Part shown: positions 10,701 to 20,829 of the stretch, one piece after another | Position numbering within the stretch: the stretch's first letter is position 1 | How the letters are laid out: every line of letters begins with the position of its first letter | Assembly (NCBI GenBank): GCA_039105265.1 | Contig: JAPFFF010000001.1 | Span: 10,168,001 to 10,232,000 of the forward strand | Reading direction: 5' to 3' | Source: Tritrichomonas musculus | Lineage: Eukaryota; Parabasalia; Tritrichomonadida; Tritrichomonadidae | DNA length: 64,000 nucleotides | Notes under the pieces: model-generated | What the model saw: only the letters and a program-made list of their open reading frames with translations | Told to the model about the DNA's origin: nothing | Databases searched by the model: none | Translations under genes and position numbers: made by a program

Positions 10701-11714
10701 TTTTCAAATGAGATTAAAAAATTGAATATGTCATCTTTGCAATGCCAAAAAACTCCTTGGCGAGTAACATTCATTGGCGAAGAAGCAATCGATGCAAGTG
10801 GGCCTTCACGTGAGTTGATGAATGAAATTGCAACTTCCATTTTCCAGAAAAGTTCAAAATTGACTATTGCGACTCCTTCTGATTCATCTTTGTACATTCC
10901 TTTCACTGACAACTTCAGCAAGTACAAAGATGTCTATTACTCGATTGGCGTTTATATTGGAATTGTTATTCGAACGAAGGTTGTGCAATCGATTCCATTT
11001 GCTCCGCTTGTTTGGAATTACATTGCCAACAAAACGATCAAAGAGGAAGATATCGTATCTGTTGACAAAAATTTGAATGAAATGTTCAGAAACCTAAGAA
11101 AATCTGTCGATGCCCATATTGAAATTCACGTTCCTTGGAAGGGGCTAAATTGGCTCTCAAAAAGTTATACTATTAAAGGAAAAATAGGGGAATACTTCAA
11201 TGAAAACGAAGTTGAAGAATTTATTACTTGCGTAATTAATGATAGAATTAATTCAATCATTGATCCTTTGAACGAAATAAGAAACGGTTTTTCTGATAAT
11301 ATTGGATTTAAGGAAAGCTTGCCTTTTGGTAATTTGTTCTCAAAAATGGCACAGGGAGAAGAAAATTTCTCAGTGGAAGATATGATGGCTGTGTGTAGAT
11401 ATCGTTCTTGTGAATTTGAAAGTCAATCTGTTGTCAACTTTTGGGCTGCTGTAAGAAAATTAACAATACAACAACGTTCACTTCTTTTGAAGTTTATTAC
11501 AACACAGTCTAGAATTCCAAGCGACAGTTCTTCGAACTTTGCAATTGATATCGTTGAAAAGTCCCCTGATGATAATTTGAATAGCGATGATATGCTGTTG
11601 GGTGCATCTACATGCTTTAATAGACTGTACTTGCCTAAGTATTCTAATTCTTCAATTGCGTATCAGAAGATTGTCACATCAATCGAATATTGCCAAACAA
11701 TGGAACTAACCTAA
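4770..11714 (+). CDS. Giant HECT-type E3 ubiquitin ligase
   Basis: The 2314-residue protein carries a C-terminal HECT domain from about residue 1990 to the end. HECT ligases take ubiquitin from an E2 onto a catalytic cysteine and pass it to the substrate lysine. The domain opens with a DASGPSRELMNEI stretch and ends with an ASTCFNRLYLPKY motif, in which Cys2282 is the expected thioester cysteine. The roughly 1980 residues before it are Asn/Ile/Lys-rich and helical in character, with no zinc finger, ankyrin or RCC1 repeat that I can identify. They probably form a substrate-binding solenoid, as in other very large HECT proteins (inference). The frame is uninterrupted for 6.9 kb with no intron. 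The substrate is unknown. The closest HECT subfamily cannot be decided by eye. Confidence 0.9.
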   Translation: MLSKFVPQSKSNYIFDPFGISAKEALKNFHPLTIDIINKSFQLSSYFEDFKTKEINNSDIPPDIFPPELLDILFAKIQQNDNNDINSILENIISMIPSKSISDEFQQKDQMIKEIILKIKLFYLQYNELIQSGQYNYYWTNDIMKEINYFPFYPFVPRGLPPIQFQLPHDFELSEKVQIATNGIEIFMLIDHFVFIFKLLIGTELLTNTYKRVELDPNIKDYSQIVCYGKDVLIVSQKKTFIIERELNDEWELKYQFDTFPDSIVCSDGVVLIVIFREFAKVRNSLKNVTFKIYSLNNGSLVFKKNIQLNSYNHHLQNAFLYPKFITTNGSTITITSEYDNGNSIILDDTTFSITKGQIMKKELGKKIIEINGFFNNGKNHFLSILQDSVNSSFWVLNEKKIDELNKIFCFERYPCYQPHDPFISNAMCQLINKGCNGHFGFPNIKVFTMKRKPHFDIFYGLDLDYFLHSNINQDLFLFLFPSLFFNPFICHMDENNIPDLLNQFRELTEKFRIDLGSLENQKNVQDSLKLFIQYLFTFSIEKTEPILSLWILRQYQFSWYSKLHNQKMLDTYQSIFKLNSIQNVTISSLFLNIFSINSIIYSMVDIDDITEIEFESAYFTYFPQSIAYYSFDIKDIKKKNPIISNYFDVLFDLLPLISYRKRLVVTYFDFLKIYGFINLRSFYDYSLFISMAISCMLVSKNDLKWSYDNSIDRSKVKTTVIKCDKLLGNMTTIYRHWKPLVNRNITEKVRLFDAKCLFVFYKLISGNSINTILPKIQECIKTNKDLQLSLDLMYSYRNKYRKSMQEKNEIWIEQFDNLLQVMNFLECKFDENDDKKALINEFMQHDYHIANNFLYSKKEKVEMIQRGMNQLLKALEDVSEKDFHINHPDVPFPNELFSNLFDSLTRLSKFNAIEKIDDEKIINIFENIVSKILSIDHFQCINKFTALYIIQFLEACHNNQLNDKILTDLLKVFDIEEGIFKPENGIPDEYVNFIYQILVIYLINSYDCDKLEFLRRDITEFNEYQWILLNSIIEFNALKDQSILANLIDKITDIEIFIRLGRYRSIALNILNKLNKIQKIDKIDKFVKILIEKVGDEFESFSEVDEDSSLSSYLINEIKKNSDKFVFKDQVFKLIYSSDEFTNEKEFCCSLKFISLFDDILKDPKITEKVKSYYSYAITHEHLTSSYLAMNAFNKYLSDQNFCDNFVMESDIESMFFKMKSSNDQSLIIKKIHKFNSIEKNSIFGEKSLFDVITIKDGFYFVSPAIKQSSIGSLTILKNEKSIVKIYLCEESQNNDLFRIVTHFDKSNFQDEAQIELKINTILKQIKISGNNMIIFNNSSNSVRLVIFSDKKEISFTSDNIDNIFEHRQFADRKSYGMFNIPKKKSFLNKQKIEKILNDDDDFVFSNILQNNLNEKICYRFLYEKNTTLLSINEITSISENLKNDIIQSYKKYLTESTFFITAIKMVSLYPEILNYNSSFMLKLFILLILNYDKFSIELFRKGTFPFPIENIIFKNNFQSNDKFDEISRYTIQNVLNNIVNVPSFRSLFYYHIKNLYREIYSHFPRNSKVIMPEKKYNKLGFIFIPQFGENSKNQIRFQNNKNTPYNLPYLSTNPSFELSNAPKQLLLFPINPEKRNWLFNSPFEFLILLKYFIYLGSTRKERELAKSCLFEAFFIESPILSFYSIEFLKYIFLKIPYETDVSDEIHHSYQRNIRFYHENTNSDNNFYKLFLSIELISKVDPRVTKFYQFFPELISNSSQQNSNSQMKIKLDDFSIYNDEITNDLAENELKLFYTYQLYDLINLFKIKKDPLFPYFSFFKYWATIQKESKLTDQSSIMKSFILDSNDFKSLWIYDYTKEVLDSFIETDFKCSRAPFIVISRIANKLTSLQTKFQYTLLLTVVFLIYQINHLFQLCNVPSVAHVIPDFIDYLTPSSSMQLIRDKIVVNSDVSTIPRIYIDRKSVYLNPKKSESIIAQFSNEIKKLNMSSLQCQKTPWRVTFIGEEAIDASGPSRELMNEIATSIFQKSSKLTIATPSDSSLYIPFTDNFSKYKDVYYSIGVYIGIVIRTKVVQSIPFAPLVWNYIANKTIKEEDIVSVDKNLNEMFRNLRKSVDAHIEIHVPWKGLNWLSKSYTIKGKIGEYFNENEVEEFITCVINDRINSIIDPLNEIRNGFSDNIGFKESLPFGNLFSKMAQGEENFSVEDMMAVCRYRSCEFESQSVVNFWAAVRKLTIQQRSLLLKFITTQSRIPSDSSSNFAIDIVEKSPDDNLNSDDMLLGASTCFNRLYLPKYSNSSIAYQKIVTSIEYCQTMELT

Positions 11715-11816
11715 CATATTTAAATAAATTTATTGTTAAACTATCGTTAATTAAAATAAATAAAATATATTTATTCATATTGAAGGCTACTTTTTGAATT
11801 CTTTGAAAAACAAACT
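11715..11816. other. Short AT-rich gap before element 1
   Basis: This is the 3' flank of the HECT gene, with TAAATAAA-type words shortly after the stop that could serve polyadenylation. Nothing else is seen before the TA target site at 11817. Confidence 0.4.
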
Positions 11817-11818
11817 TA

Positions 11819-14515
11819 GAGTGCCGTGAAAAAGTGGGTTTCAAAATGAAAAAGTTGGGTTCATATAACTTTTTTCATTCAAAATACTAAGCTTTTGTAA
11901 AAGTTAAGAGTAATTTTCTTCAAAAAGTTAAAGTCAGTTTCAAAGTTTTTATTCAAATTTACTAAATTTGAGAAAGTTTATAGAATAAATTAAGAGTAGT
12001 TTCAATCAGTCTCACAAAAAATCCGATCATTTCCATTGAATTTTGGTTCGATGAAGTGTAATTTTATCAGAAAAGTTGCCGAATTCATCGATTTAGTTAA
12101 GAAAATTTGATTGAAAAGGCGATCATGAATAGAAAAAATTGAATGAAATCATATAACTTCATTTGATGCAAGAAGAAGCAAACGCAAAAGCTCTGAAGAA
12201 GCAATACAAGCCAGCACAAGAAATGATAAATCCATTTATAGGCACTGAAGAAGAAAAAGCTGCTTTTAATCAAGCTATTTCTCAGGACACATTCTTATAT
12301 GCTGTAACATTTAACCAACAATTAGGTTTTTTATGTGAATTTTTACATTCAGGATCCTTAAAAGTAAAGTATAGACAAATTGGTTATGTCTTTGCCGTTT
12401 CGAGGCAGAAAGCACAAAAATGCCATATAAAATTTCTACGTGGTGAAGGAATAGATGGACGTCCTCCAATTTTGACACCAGCTGAACTTCAAATAATTGA
12501 AGAAGAAATCAAAAAACAACATCAAAAATCTTTTTATCCAACAGTTAATGAAATAACTCAATTTATAATCAAAAACTTCAAAAAATTTTTATATACAGAT
12601 ACAGTACGTCATATATTAAGAAATAAATTTAAAAATAAATTTAAAAGCATAGCAGGAGTACCTTTAGAAGATAACTGTTTTAATTCAAAAATTTTAGAAA
12701 TTGAGAACAATATAAATCAGTTAGGAAGATCAATAAATGGCCTCCCAATTCAATTCATTTTCAATATTGATGAAATGGGTGTTTCCGAGTTTGAAGACGG
12801 CTGCGAAAGAACTGTTATTGTTCCAGTGGATTATCCACACTCAAGAGCTCCTTATCCAATATCAAGATCCGAAGTGAAAATATGCAGAACCGATGCAGAT
12901 TGATAAATCGAAGTGAAAATATGAATTGAAAAAAAAAGCATGCTACATGCTTGGCATGCATTAACTTATGTGGACTTTTTTGTCCACCTCTTTACGCAGT
13001 TCAAAGGTCTACTTTTGATTCAGATATATATAATTATTTAGATTCAGGAAGTTTTGAAATAGTACACACAGATTCAGGATATTTAAATACTCAATCTTTG
13101 GTTTTTTGGATTTATTCTCAATTTTTACCCTCATTAATACGATTAAGACAAAAATTCAATTATTTTATTCCCTCAATTTTAATTTTAGACGGTTTTTCAG
13201 CTCATTATAATGCATTTAAAAATGTTAATCTACTTCAAGAAAATTGGATACTACATTACCTCACTCCTCATTCATCTGACCAAACACAGCCTCTCGATTT
13301 ATGCATTTTCAATAGTTCAAAACAATTTATGTCAAATTACAGATATATAAGCTCACTCAGTAGACAAACAAACCAAATCATTAAAATATACACAGCTTTA
13401 TACCAATCTACATCTCAATTAAATTGTCGCTCAGCTTTTCGTTCAATAGGATTAGATACTCAAGCCAGAATTCTCAATAACAATGTTCAAATTTTGGCAT
13501 CTTTCAATCTCAATCTTATTAATAAAATACGCGATTATCAAATTTCACATATACAGCAGTTAATTAATTCAAATTTTCAGCTAACTCCAAATCAACAATA
13601 TATCTACGATTGTTACAAACGAGCCTCAAAAATTAATACAAACACAAATACTAGAATCACAATACCTTATTTTTCAAAACAAAGTAATAAAAGTTTTCTT
13701 GTTATGCCTAATATTTATTATCCCATCAAAAACTCATGAAAATTAAGCGAATTTTTATAATTGATTTCAATAAAGTTCAAAATTTTACATTTTAATCAAG
13801 TTCTTTTTACATTTTAATTACATTTCAACATGATTTTCAGATACCATAAGACCAATATCATTCACGTTAAATTCATTTTTTTAATAAATTGAAGCATATT
13901 TGATTTCATTAATTTATATATAATATTTTGTTATTTTGTTAAACTCTCTTACTCTCCTGGTTTCCCAAGATTGATACCCATATTAAAGAATCTAGCTTTT
14001 TAGAGGTTTTAATAAAGATAACTTTATTCGTATACTTATAAATGTTTATTTATTGATTTATTATTTTAAAATTTTTAGTCGAATTGAGATGAAATAATTC
14101 TTTTTTTTCAATTTCTTTAATTTGAATAATGGAATCATGAAAACGTATTTTAAACTCCATATTTATATGATCAAAAAAATTTTTTTACTCATATTTATAA
14201 AAAAATAAGAATATCTTTGAAAAAATTTTTAGTTTCACATTAATCCAAATAGGATCCCGAATTCATCTCCTGATAAAAGATCTATTATAAGAATCTCAGT
14301 GCTATATCTCGATATTTTTTCTCAAAATAATATTTAAATGTTCATGTTTTGCGATCCAAAGTCCAAAATTTATTAAATTATTTATTTTTATTATTTACTC
14401 AAAGATTTTTAAAATATTTTTGATATATCGAGTTTATCAAAAGAGTTATAAATTGAATGAAAAAGATATATGAACCCAACTTTTATATTTTGAAACCCAC
14501 TTTTTCACGGCACTC
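11819..14515 (+). mobile_element. Pogo-like DNA transposon, element 1 (2.7 kb)
   Basis: The terminal inverted repeats start GAGTGCCGTGAAAAAGTGGG on the left and match the complement at the right end. Similarity continues for about 60 bases with small differences. Both ends are flanked by TA (11817-11818 and 14516-14517), the target duplication of the IS630-Tc1-mariner superfamily. The interior carries a decayed transposase with a DDE domain of the pogo/Tigger (DDE_1) type. About 780 bases of AT-rich non-coding sequence separate the transposase end from the right terminus. It is a plain DNA transposon, now inactive because its reading frame is broken. Confidence 0.85.
12166..13739 (+). pseudogene. 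Pogo-like transposase of element 1, interrupted
   Basis: The transposase would cut and rejoin element 1. The upstream part holds a helix-turn-helix-like N-terminal region and the first catalytic Asp in an NIDEMG motif (near 12770). After about 90 bases with stops (12880-12950), where a GAAGTGAAAATATG word occurs twice, homology resumes. The second Asp lies in LDGFSAH and the third in SSDQTQPLD, with 35 residues between them (DD35D). The break looks like a small duplication or insertion in the middle of the gene. The protein is clearly related to that of element 2. ATG12166 is the first methionine codon of the open stretch, but the true start is uncertain. Confidence 0.75.
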
Positions 14516-14666
14516 TATGTATTTTCTAATCGCTTTTTCCACGCAAAATTTAAAAAAAATTATTATTCCAAAATGACACTAAAAATCAAAAAACCATTTA
14601 AATTATGAATAATTTTAAAATTAATAGATCTTTGCTTTTTATCACTTTAATGAAATAATTATTATA

Positions 14667-16660
14667 GTATCAAGATAAAGTCCAGCTCAATAGAAAAAAT
14701 TCAAAGAGTTTTTTATCAAAAAATAAAAATAAACAATTAAGCTCTCAATTTTCTGAGAATGTTCAGAAAGTATAGCTCAATTGAATTTTCTTAAAAAAGG
14801 TGAATTTATTAGGGCAAAATATAAGACAATAAAAATTTATAATTCCTGCCCATTATTTTAATTTTGCGTTTTAGTAATAAGACATAAATGACACTTTCCA
14901 AAATGTAATTCCGCTACAAATTATATCTGAATTACATTCATTAAGCAATAAATGACATCTTTTTTAAAAATGCAGCAACCTTCACAGACCAAGTAGGAAT
15001 ACTATGTTACTACCTCAGAAATGATAAAATCATTGTCTCTCATAATAAAATAGGAATGGTTTATGGTAAAACAAAGTTCGTTATACATCGCCATCATTTA
15101 AATTTTCTCAGAGGAAAGCGACCTGATGGAAGACTTCCTTCTTCAAATGAAATTGAACTTCAAGTTGTTAAGGAAGAAATACAAAGATTGCATTCAAAAT
15201 ATCCTCCTGAATATCCAACCTATGAAGATATAAAAACATTCATATATGAAAAATATGGTAAAATGTTACTTCGAGATACACTCAGAAATCTAATATATAA
15301 TAAGCTTCATGTATTTTTTAGACCTTGTAATGCCAAACCTGTAGAAAGCGATAGGATGAATGTAACCATTCAACAAATCGAGGACAATCTTATGGAATTA
15401 AGAAGAGCTATCCAAGGTGTCCCACCTCATTTTTGTATTAATATAGATGAGATGGGACACACAGAATTTGGTGATGCTGTCCAAAAAATTGTAATTGTTC
15501 CCAGCAATTATGACAAGAATGAAGCATCTTATCCAAATGAGCGAGCAGGGAAACGCGCATCATGCATCTTGTATTTCTCCTATAGGATTGTTTTGCCATC
15601 CACAATTTACAATTGAAGAAAGGTCCACCATTGATATTAATTTGTTTAATTATATTTCTAAAGATACCGTTCAAATTGTTGGAACTGATTCCGGCTTCGT
15701 AAATACGCGCTCATTTCTTTTATGGTTAAATGAAGTTTTTATCCCTGAATTACACATTCAAAGAGAAAAGCATAAATACTTCGGCAAAATGGTAATAATC
15801 ACTGATGGACTTCCAGCTCATAAATTAGCATTTAATCAGATAGACTTAGAAAAAGAAAACATCGTTGTTCACTATTTAGAAGCTCACTCCTCCGATCAAT
15901 TGCAGCCACTTGATTTAGCAATTTTCGGAGGAACGAAAAGGTTCCTTTCAAATTTTAAGACCATATTTGGCCTCTCACTTGCAGCAAATCAAATATTGAA
16001 AATTTATCAAGCTTTACATCAAATGTTTTCTCAACCAAACTGTCGGCTGCATTCAAATCTGCAGGAATGGTTGTCCAAATTCAATTTAAAAATGGTCAAA
16101 TCACTGAACAAATGGGATTTGATGTTGAAAAATGCGTCAAAGTCAGAGGATATGAACTGTCATATATCCAAGATTTGGTTCAAAAAGGATTTGAATTAAC
16201 ACCAAATCAATTAATCATTTATCAGAAAAGCATTTAAACATCAAAGCAAAATACAATCAAAAAGAGAATGAAAATTCAATCCTATTTAACAAGAAAAAAC
16301 GAACAATAAATAAAAATTATTTTAAAATTTAATGTTTTTAAATCATTTTGATGATAAAAAAAGGTTTTGTTTTAACTAATTAATATGATAAATATTGGAA
16401 ATCATTTCAAAAAAAAATTGCATTTTATAATTTATTAATGAAATTTATTATGAATATTGTCTTAAAATCATTATAACATATAAGATATTATCTTAAAATA
16501 AGAGAAATGATTTTTATTAAAATTTTAATTGAATTTTTTTCTATATTTTCTTTGAAAAATCTTGATTTTTCAATACACATTTAAATAATTGAATATATTT
16601 TATTCAAAAAATTCAATTGAGCTGGACTTAATTGAATAGAACTGGACTATATCTTGATAC
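14667..16660 (+). mobile_element. Pogo-like DNA transposon, element 2 (2.0 kb)
   Basis: The inverted ends begin GTATCAAGATA(A/T)AGTCCAG and differ from those of element 1. TA flanks both sides (14665-14666 and 16661-16662). Another AGTCCAGCTC-like word is repeated inside each end. It starts only about 150 bases to the right of element 1, so two members of the same superfamily were inserted almost side by side. The interior holds a related, frameshifted transposase. Confidence 0.82.
14952..16237 (+). pseudogene. Pogo-like transposase of element 2, frameshifted
   Basis: Homology to the element 1 transposase runs almost end to end but changes frame twice, near 15560-15590 and near 16050, so the gene is inactive. 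The reading is open from about 14952, upstream of the ATG at 15056. The first Asp lies in NIDEMGHTEF, the second in ITDGLPAHK and the third in SSDQLQPLD, again with 35 residues between the last two. The C-terminal tail, which is read in the original frame, ends near 16237. Because both copies share the DD35D spacing and the flanking motifs, they define one trichomonad pogo-like lineage (inference). Confidence 0.7.
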
Positions 16661-16789
16661 TATATTCCAAAATTGTTTTTTTATTTTGCATAAAAAGTTG
16701 TTTTATTAAATTCAAAAATTACTTAGAAAAAGTTACAATCGAAAAAAAGATGATTTAAAATCCTCTGAAATTCTACCATAAAATTATTT

Positions 16790-17288
16790 TTATTTATATT
16801 CATATTTACAGTTCTTATTCAATAGAAACATTATTCGGAGATAAGAACTTCTTAATTCGATGTATAAATACATGCTTTGCAATAAGTATTGCAATCGAAG
16901 TATATGGTTATGAATTTGCATTAGCCCTTTCTCGTCTTGGAATTTATGACATTGAATGTCATTATGGTTTAACCAAAATTGTTTCAAATTATAATCACAC
17001 ATTTTCTAATGCAATATCGCTTCAGTTAATGCATTTATGATTAGAAAACTCAGCAGTTTTCTTGATTATAATTTGACAATTCAAAAAAGTGATAATGTAG
17101 GAGGAGCTGTTGTCTCTGAAGAAATTCTGAAAGGTCCTTGTGCAAATGTCGATTTTCAATTTATAGCAGATACTGTTTTCCTGTTGTTTGAATCTATTCC
17201 TCTATCACAAAATCAAATTGAGTTATTTGAACAAATTAAGGGTGGTGAAAAAGTTCATAAAATTATTTATAACTTGGTGAATATCTAG
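16790..17288 (+). pseudogene. Unassigned coding remnant
   Basis: Two open stretches in different frames look like protein-coding sequence. One runs from about 16795 to 17039 (it contains IAIEVYGYEFALALSRLGIYD). The other runs from 17037 to 17288 (83 residues with VGGAVVSEEILKGPCANVDF). They touch at a short overlap, as expected for one gene broken by a frameshift. I do not recognise the family. It lies between element 2 and the mariner and may be a host gene destroyed by the nearby insertions. Confidence 0.35.
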
Positions 17289-17399
17289 TAAAATCAAGAT
17301 TTTGTCATTGATAAATAAACTATTAGAGATACTTCATATAAATAATATGCTAATTCATTTGATTCAATTTAGTGGCTCATAATAAATTGTTTTTAAACA

Positions 17400-17547
17400 A
17401 GTGGAGGTTTAAAAAACTATATGGTTATAATTTTTATAATTGAATTTCATCAAACAAACCATATGGTTATATTGAAAGTCGCCAAAAGTGGAGGTTTAAA
17501 AAACTATATGGTTATATTAATATTTTTATAATTGAAATATTAATATA
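17400..17547. repeat. 30-bp direct repeat, period 87 bp
   Basis: The word AGTGGAGGTTTAAAAAACTA and the following ATGGTTATA occur at 17400-17429 and again at 17487-17516. Similar TTTTTATAATTGAA text follows both. This is a tandem duplication of about 87 bp. The mariner was inserted into the second unit, so the duplication is older than the mariner. Confidence 0.7.
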
Positions 17548-18815
17548 GGGTGTCCAACATAGATTTAATAACTTTTTTCACAATTAATATAAATTATTTT
17601 GTGAATTATATTAAAAATACTTGCATGCAAGATAATTTATTCCAATTATTCAAATTGAACAAAATTTTGAAAAAATGACAAAATACGTTTATATTTATGT
17701 ACGTTTGTTAATTTATTTTTAAAAATGGAAATTGAACAAAGGTACGCTTGCGCATTTTGCTATCGAAGAGACATGAAAGCAGAACAGATCGCCGATATTT
17801 TTGAAGAAACATATGGAGAACAAGCATACAGTATTGATTCTATCAGATATTGGATAAGACAAATCAAGGTTGGGAGAACCAACCTCCATGATCAACCAGT
17901 TCGTGAAAAACCTAAAGATGATGGAATAACGGTTGCTGTCAAAAACATGATTGACAACAATCCATTATTTTCTGCTCGACAGATAGCCAAGATGCTCGGA
18001 ATTTCACCAAGTACTGTAATAGACAGATTAACAAATGCTCTTGGCTATCATTGCTACCAAACAAAGTGGATCCCACATGTGCTGAATAATGTCCAAAAAC
18101 AAAATAGGTTCATTCTAGCAAAATCGATGCTGGAAATTTTACACAGTGAGCAGAGAACCCATTTCTGCAACATTGTGACGGGTGACGAGTCTTGGTTCTT
18201 ATACCAATACACGCAATCGTCACAATGGGTTATTTCAAAAGATGAGCTCTTAAATAGAACCATCAAAACGAACATGCAAAGAAAAATGTTCGTTACAATC
18301 TTTTTCAATGGTGATGGCGTTGTTCTTGTTGATTTCCTCCCAAAAGGTGTTCAATAGTGATTATTTCATCAATATTATTACGCAAATTGATGAAAAAATA
18401 TATCCTCAAGGTCGTTCTCCAAGATGTGTTAGAAAAATATTGCATTATGATAACTCTCCATGCCATAAATCTAAAAAGGTTAATGACTTTCTCTTGAATT
18501 CAAACTTCAGGACGATGAAGCATCCTGCATATAGTCCAGATATCGCTCCTTCCGACTTTGGACTTTTTGGGACAGTTAAAGAAAAGTTGGAAGGAGTTGA
18601 GCACGCCACTGAAAAAGATCTTCAAGATCACATCATAGAAATTTTGAATTCATTTCCCAAAAGTTTTTGGCAGTCACTTTTTATGGAGTGGATAGAAAGA
18701 TTGGAAAAAGTAATTACTACAAATGGAAATTACATTTAATAAAGATTTCATTAAATTTATTTTTATTTTTTTTTATTTCATATTAAAAAAGTTATTAAAT
18801 CTATGTTGGACACCC
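17548..18815 (+). mobile_element. Mariner transposon (Tvmar-like), 1268 bp
   Basis: Near-perfect 31-bp inverted ends beginning GGGTGTCCAACATAGATTTA are flanked by TA (17546-17547 and 18816-18817). Size, ends and target site are those of a mariner. The transposase fills the element, as in the Tvmar1 family known from Trichomonas vaginalis. The well-kept ends and the single frameshift suggest a fairly recent insertion compared with the two pogo-like copies. Confidence 0.93.
17725..18739 (+). pseudogene. Mariner transposase with one frameshift
   Basis: This is a D,D34D transposase. The first Asp is in TGDESW, the second in HYDNSPCHKS and the third in SPDIAPSD, with 34 residues between the last two. 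The N-terminal paired helix-turn-helix region (residues 1-110) is intact. The frame changes once, between about 18340 and 18357, where the text reads LPKGV and continues as FNSDYF in the next frame. Otherwise the protein would be about 338 residues, normal for mariner. ATG17725 follows the left end by 177 bases. Confidence 0.9.
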
Positions 18816-18817
18816 TA

Positions 18818-19005
18818 TATAATCAATTATTCTTTTTTAAAAAAAGTTTTTAAAGTAGTATGTACAAAAATAATAAAAATTATAAAAAACAAATATAACT
18901 ATATCCCCTCCATAATATTTCCCAATAATTCCTTGTTATAATAATTAATAAAATATATAAAATAATATTAATTGCATATTTTTTATTGATGGTTAAAGAT
19001 TGAAA

Positions 19006-19051
<46 letters not shown>

Positions 19052-19370
19052 CATTTTAACTATCAAGTGAAAAATGAATGAAATTCCTTTTTTATTAAAA
19101 TTTTACATTGAACATTTTAACATAATCTGTAGAAATTTCATAAAATAATTCCATCAAATATATGAATTGATTTGTAAAATGTTAAACTGGATATTCTGTT
19201 TATATCTTTCACTCTAGTTGAGTTAGAATTCATATTATTTTTGTTTATTTTTTTTTTTATTTCATTGAAAAAATAACGAATAATAAATAAGTTTTAAAGT
19301 CTCATAAATAAATAAAGAATATGTTAAAATTAATTAATAATTATAGCAAATTTAAATTAATATACCAATA
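18818..19370. other. AT-rich gap with a 44-base poly(A) run
   Basis: No coding sequence is seen. An uninterrupted run of 44 A lies at 19007-19050. It could be a retro-insertion tail or a slippage tract; I see no gene body on either side that would settle this. Confidence 0.5.
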
Positions 19371-20327
19371 GATGGGTTCCGGCTTGAAATAACGTATTTT
19401 TATCATTTTAAAATAAATTTATCTTATTATATTTTCATTTTTTTAAAAAAACATATTTAAAGAATAAAATATTTATATATTTCTTTATATTTTAATCAAC
19501 CATTTATGTAAAAAGAAAGATCAAATGCATTTTTCTATTCATCTAAATTTTTAGCATTTTCAGATGATATTTATAATATAAAGTTATATATAAATTTAAC
19601 AACTTATTTATTTATTAAATTTTCGAAATATTGTTTATTAACCGAGATAAATGTATAATATATTAAAAAATGGGAGAAAATTGTTTTTGTTTTTTCTCGT
19701 TGAATCTTGGATAGATTTATATGTTTAAGCATTTTAAAAGTATTTAATTATTTATTATAATTTAATTAATTTATTTATTCTAAATTATATCGATTTAATT
19801 TTAAGATATAAAAATATTTTTTTTTTGGAAATAATATTCTCAAAAAGTTAATATTAAAGTTTATTGTATATACGAAAACCTCCAAAAAAAAGAAGATTTC
19901 ACTTTAAAAACGCATAATAATAAAATATCAACACCAATAATTTGTAAATTTCATATTTAATGTAGAAAATTTAAGTAAAATGGACAAAATATAATAATTC
20001 ATTTTGATATTTTGAAAAAAATACTCAAAATCCATTTATTTCCAGACAATTAGAGCAACTATAATATTTTTAATTCGATTTAAATGAGTTTTTTGAAGTT
20101 TCAAATAGAATGATAAATAATATTTTTCTCTCAAAATTTTGAATGATATTCCTTTCAATTTTATTTTTTAAGATTAAAATATGATTATCTTTAAATATAA
20201 ATAAATATTTAATAATTGTATCGGTAAAATTAAAGATAATCTTATATAATTAAACATATCATAATATGATTAAATAAAAAACCTATTAAGTCCCAAAAAG
20301 TCCCAGCATATTGAGTCGGGACCCATC
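19371..20327. mobile_element. TA-flanked non-autonomous element (957 bp)
   Basis: The left end GATGGGTTCCGGCTT and the complement of the right end, GATGGGTCCCGACTC, match at 12 of 15 positions. TA flanks both (19369-19370 and 20328-20329). The interior is AT-rich with no coding sequence, so it resembles a MITE of the Tc1/mariner superfamily. The imperfect ends suggest an old copy. A palindrome (TACCAATTTAAATTGGTA, 20330-20347) abuts its right end. Confidence 0.5.
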
Positions 20328-20329
20328 TA

Positions 20330-20829
20330 TACCAATTTAAATTGGTATATTTTAGGGTTTTATTTCACTTCACCAACAATTGATTTTGAAAAATACATTT
20401 ATTTTTTATACATTAAACCTTTTATTTATATTATATAGTATTCATTTATATGCTTTAGATGTCATAATATATTGTTCACCTATAATTATTTTAAAGTCGC
20501 ATATATTCATGGAGTAATAATATTTTTAAAAATTTTGTGCTTTTAGAAAAAAATCTTTAATACTCCAGTTTATTATATTCAAAATAATTTGATCAATCAA
20601 TTAAAATCAAATAATCTATTTTAATAAATATTTAGAATACATGATGAAATATATTTATATCTCATAAAAATTAAAAATTGTTCTATATTGAAAGAGATAT
20701 GAACCATCATATGAACTTTTTCTCTACCCTATAGTCAATACATTCTCAAGTTATCTGCAAATAAATGGTTTTCATAATGTAAAAGTTTATTCAGTATTTA
20801 GTGATGAGAGCCTCTTTTATAATTTCTTT
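20330..20829. other. AT-rich non-coding stretch
   Basis: Apart from the palindrome at its left edge I see no gene, repeat or RNA structure here. Confidence 0.4.

Noticed and set aside
4770-11714. Introns in the long host genes
   Set aside because: The HECT, dynein, Sel1-repeat and kinase frames are all continuous. I did not notice the trichomonad intron 3' signal (ACTAACACACAG type) inside them.
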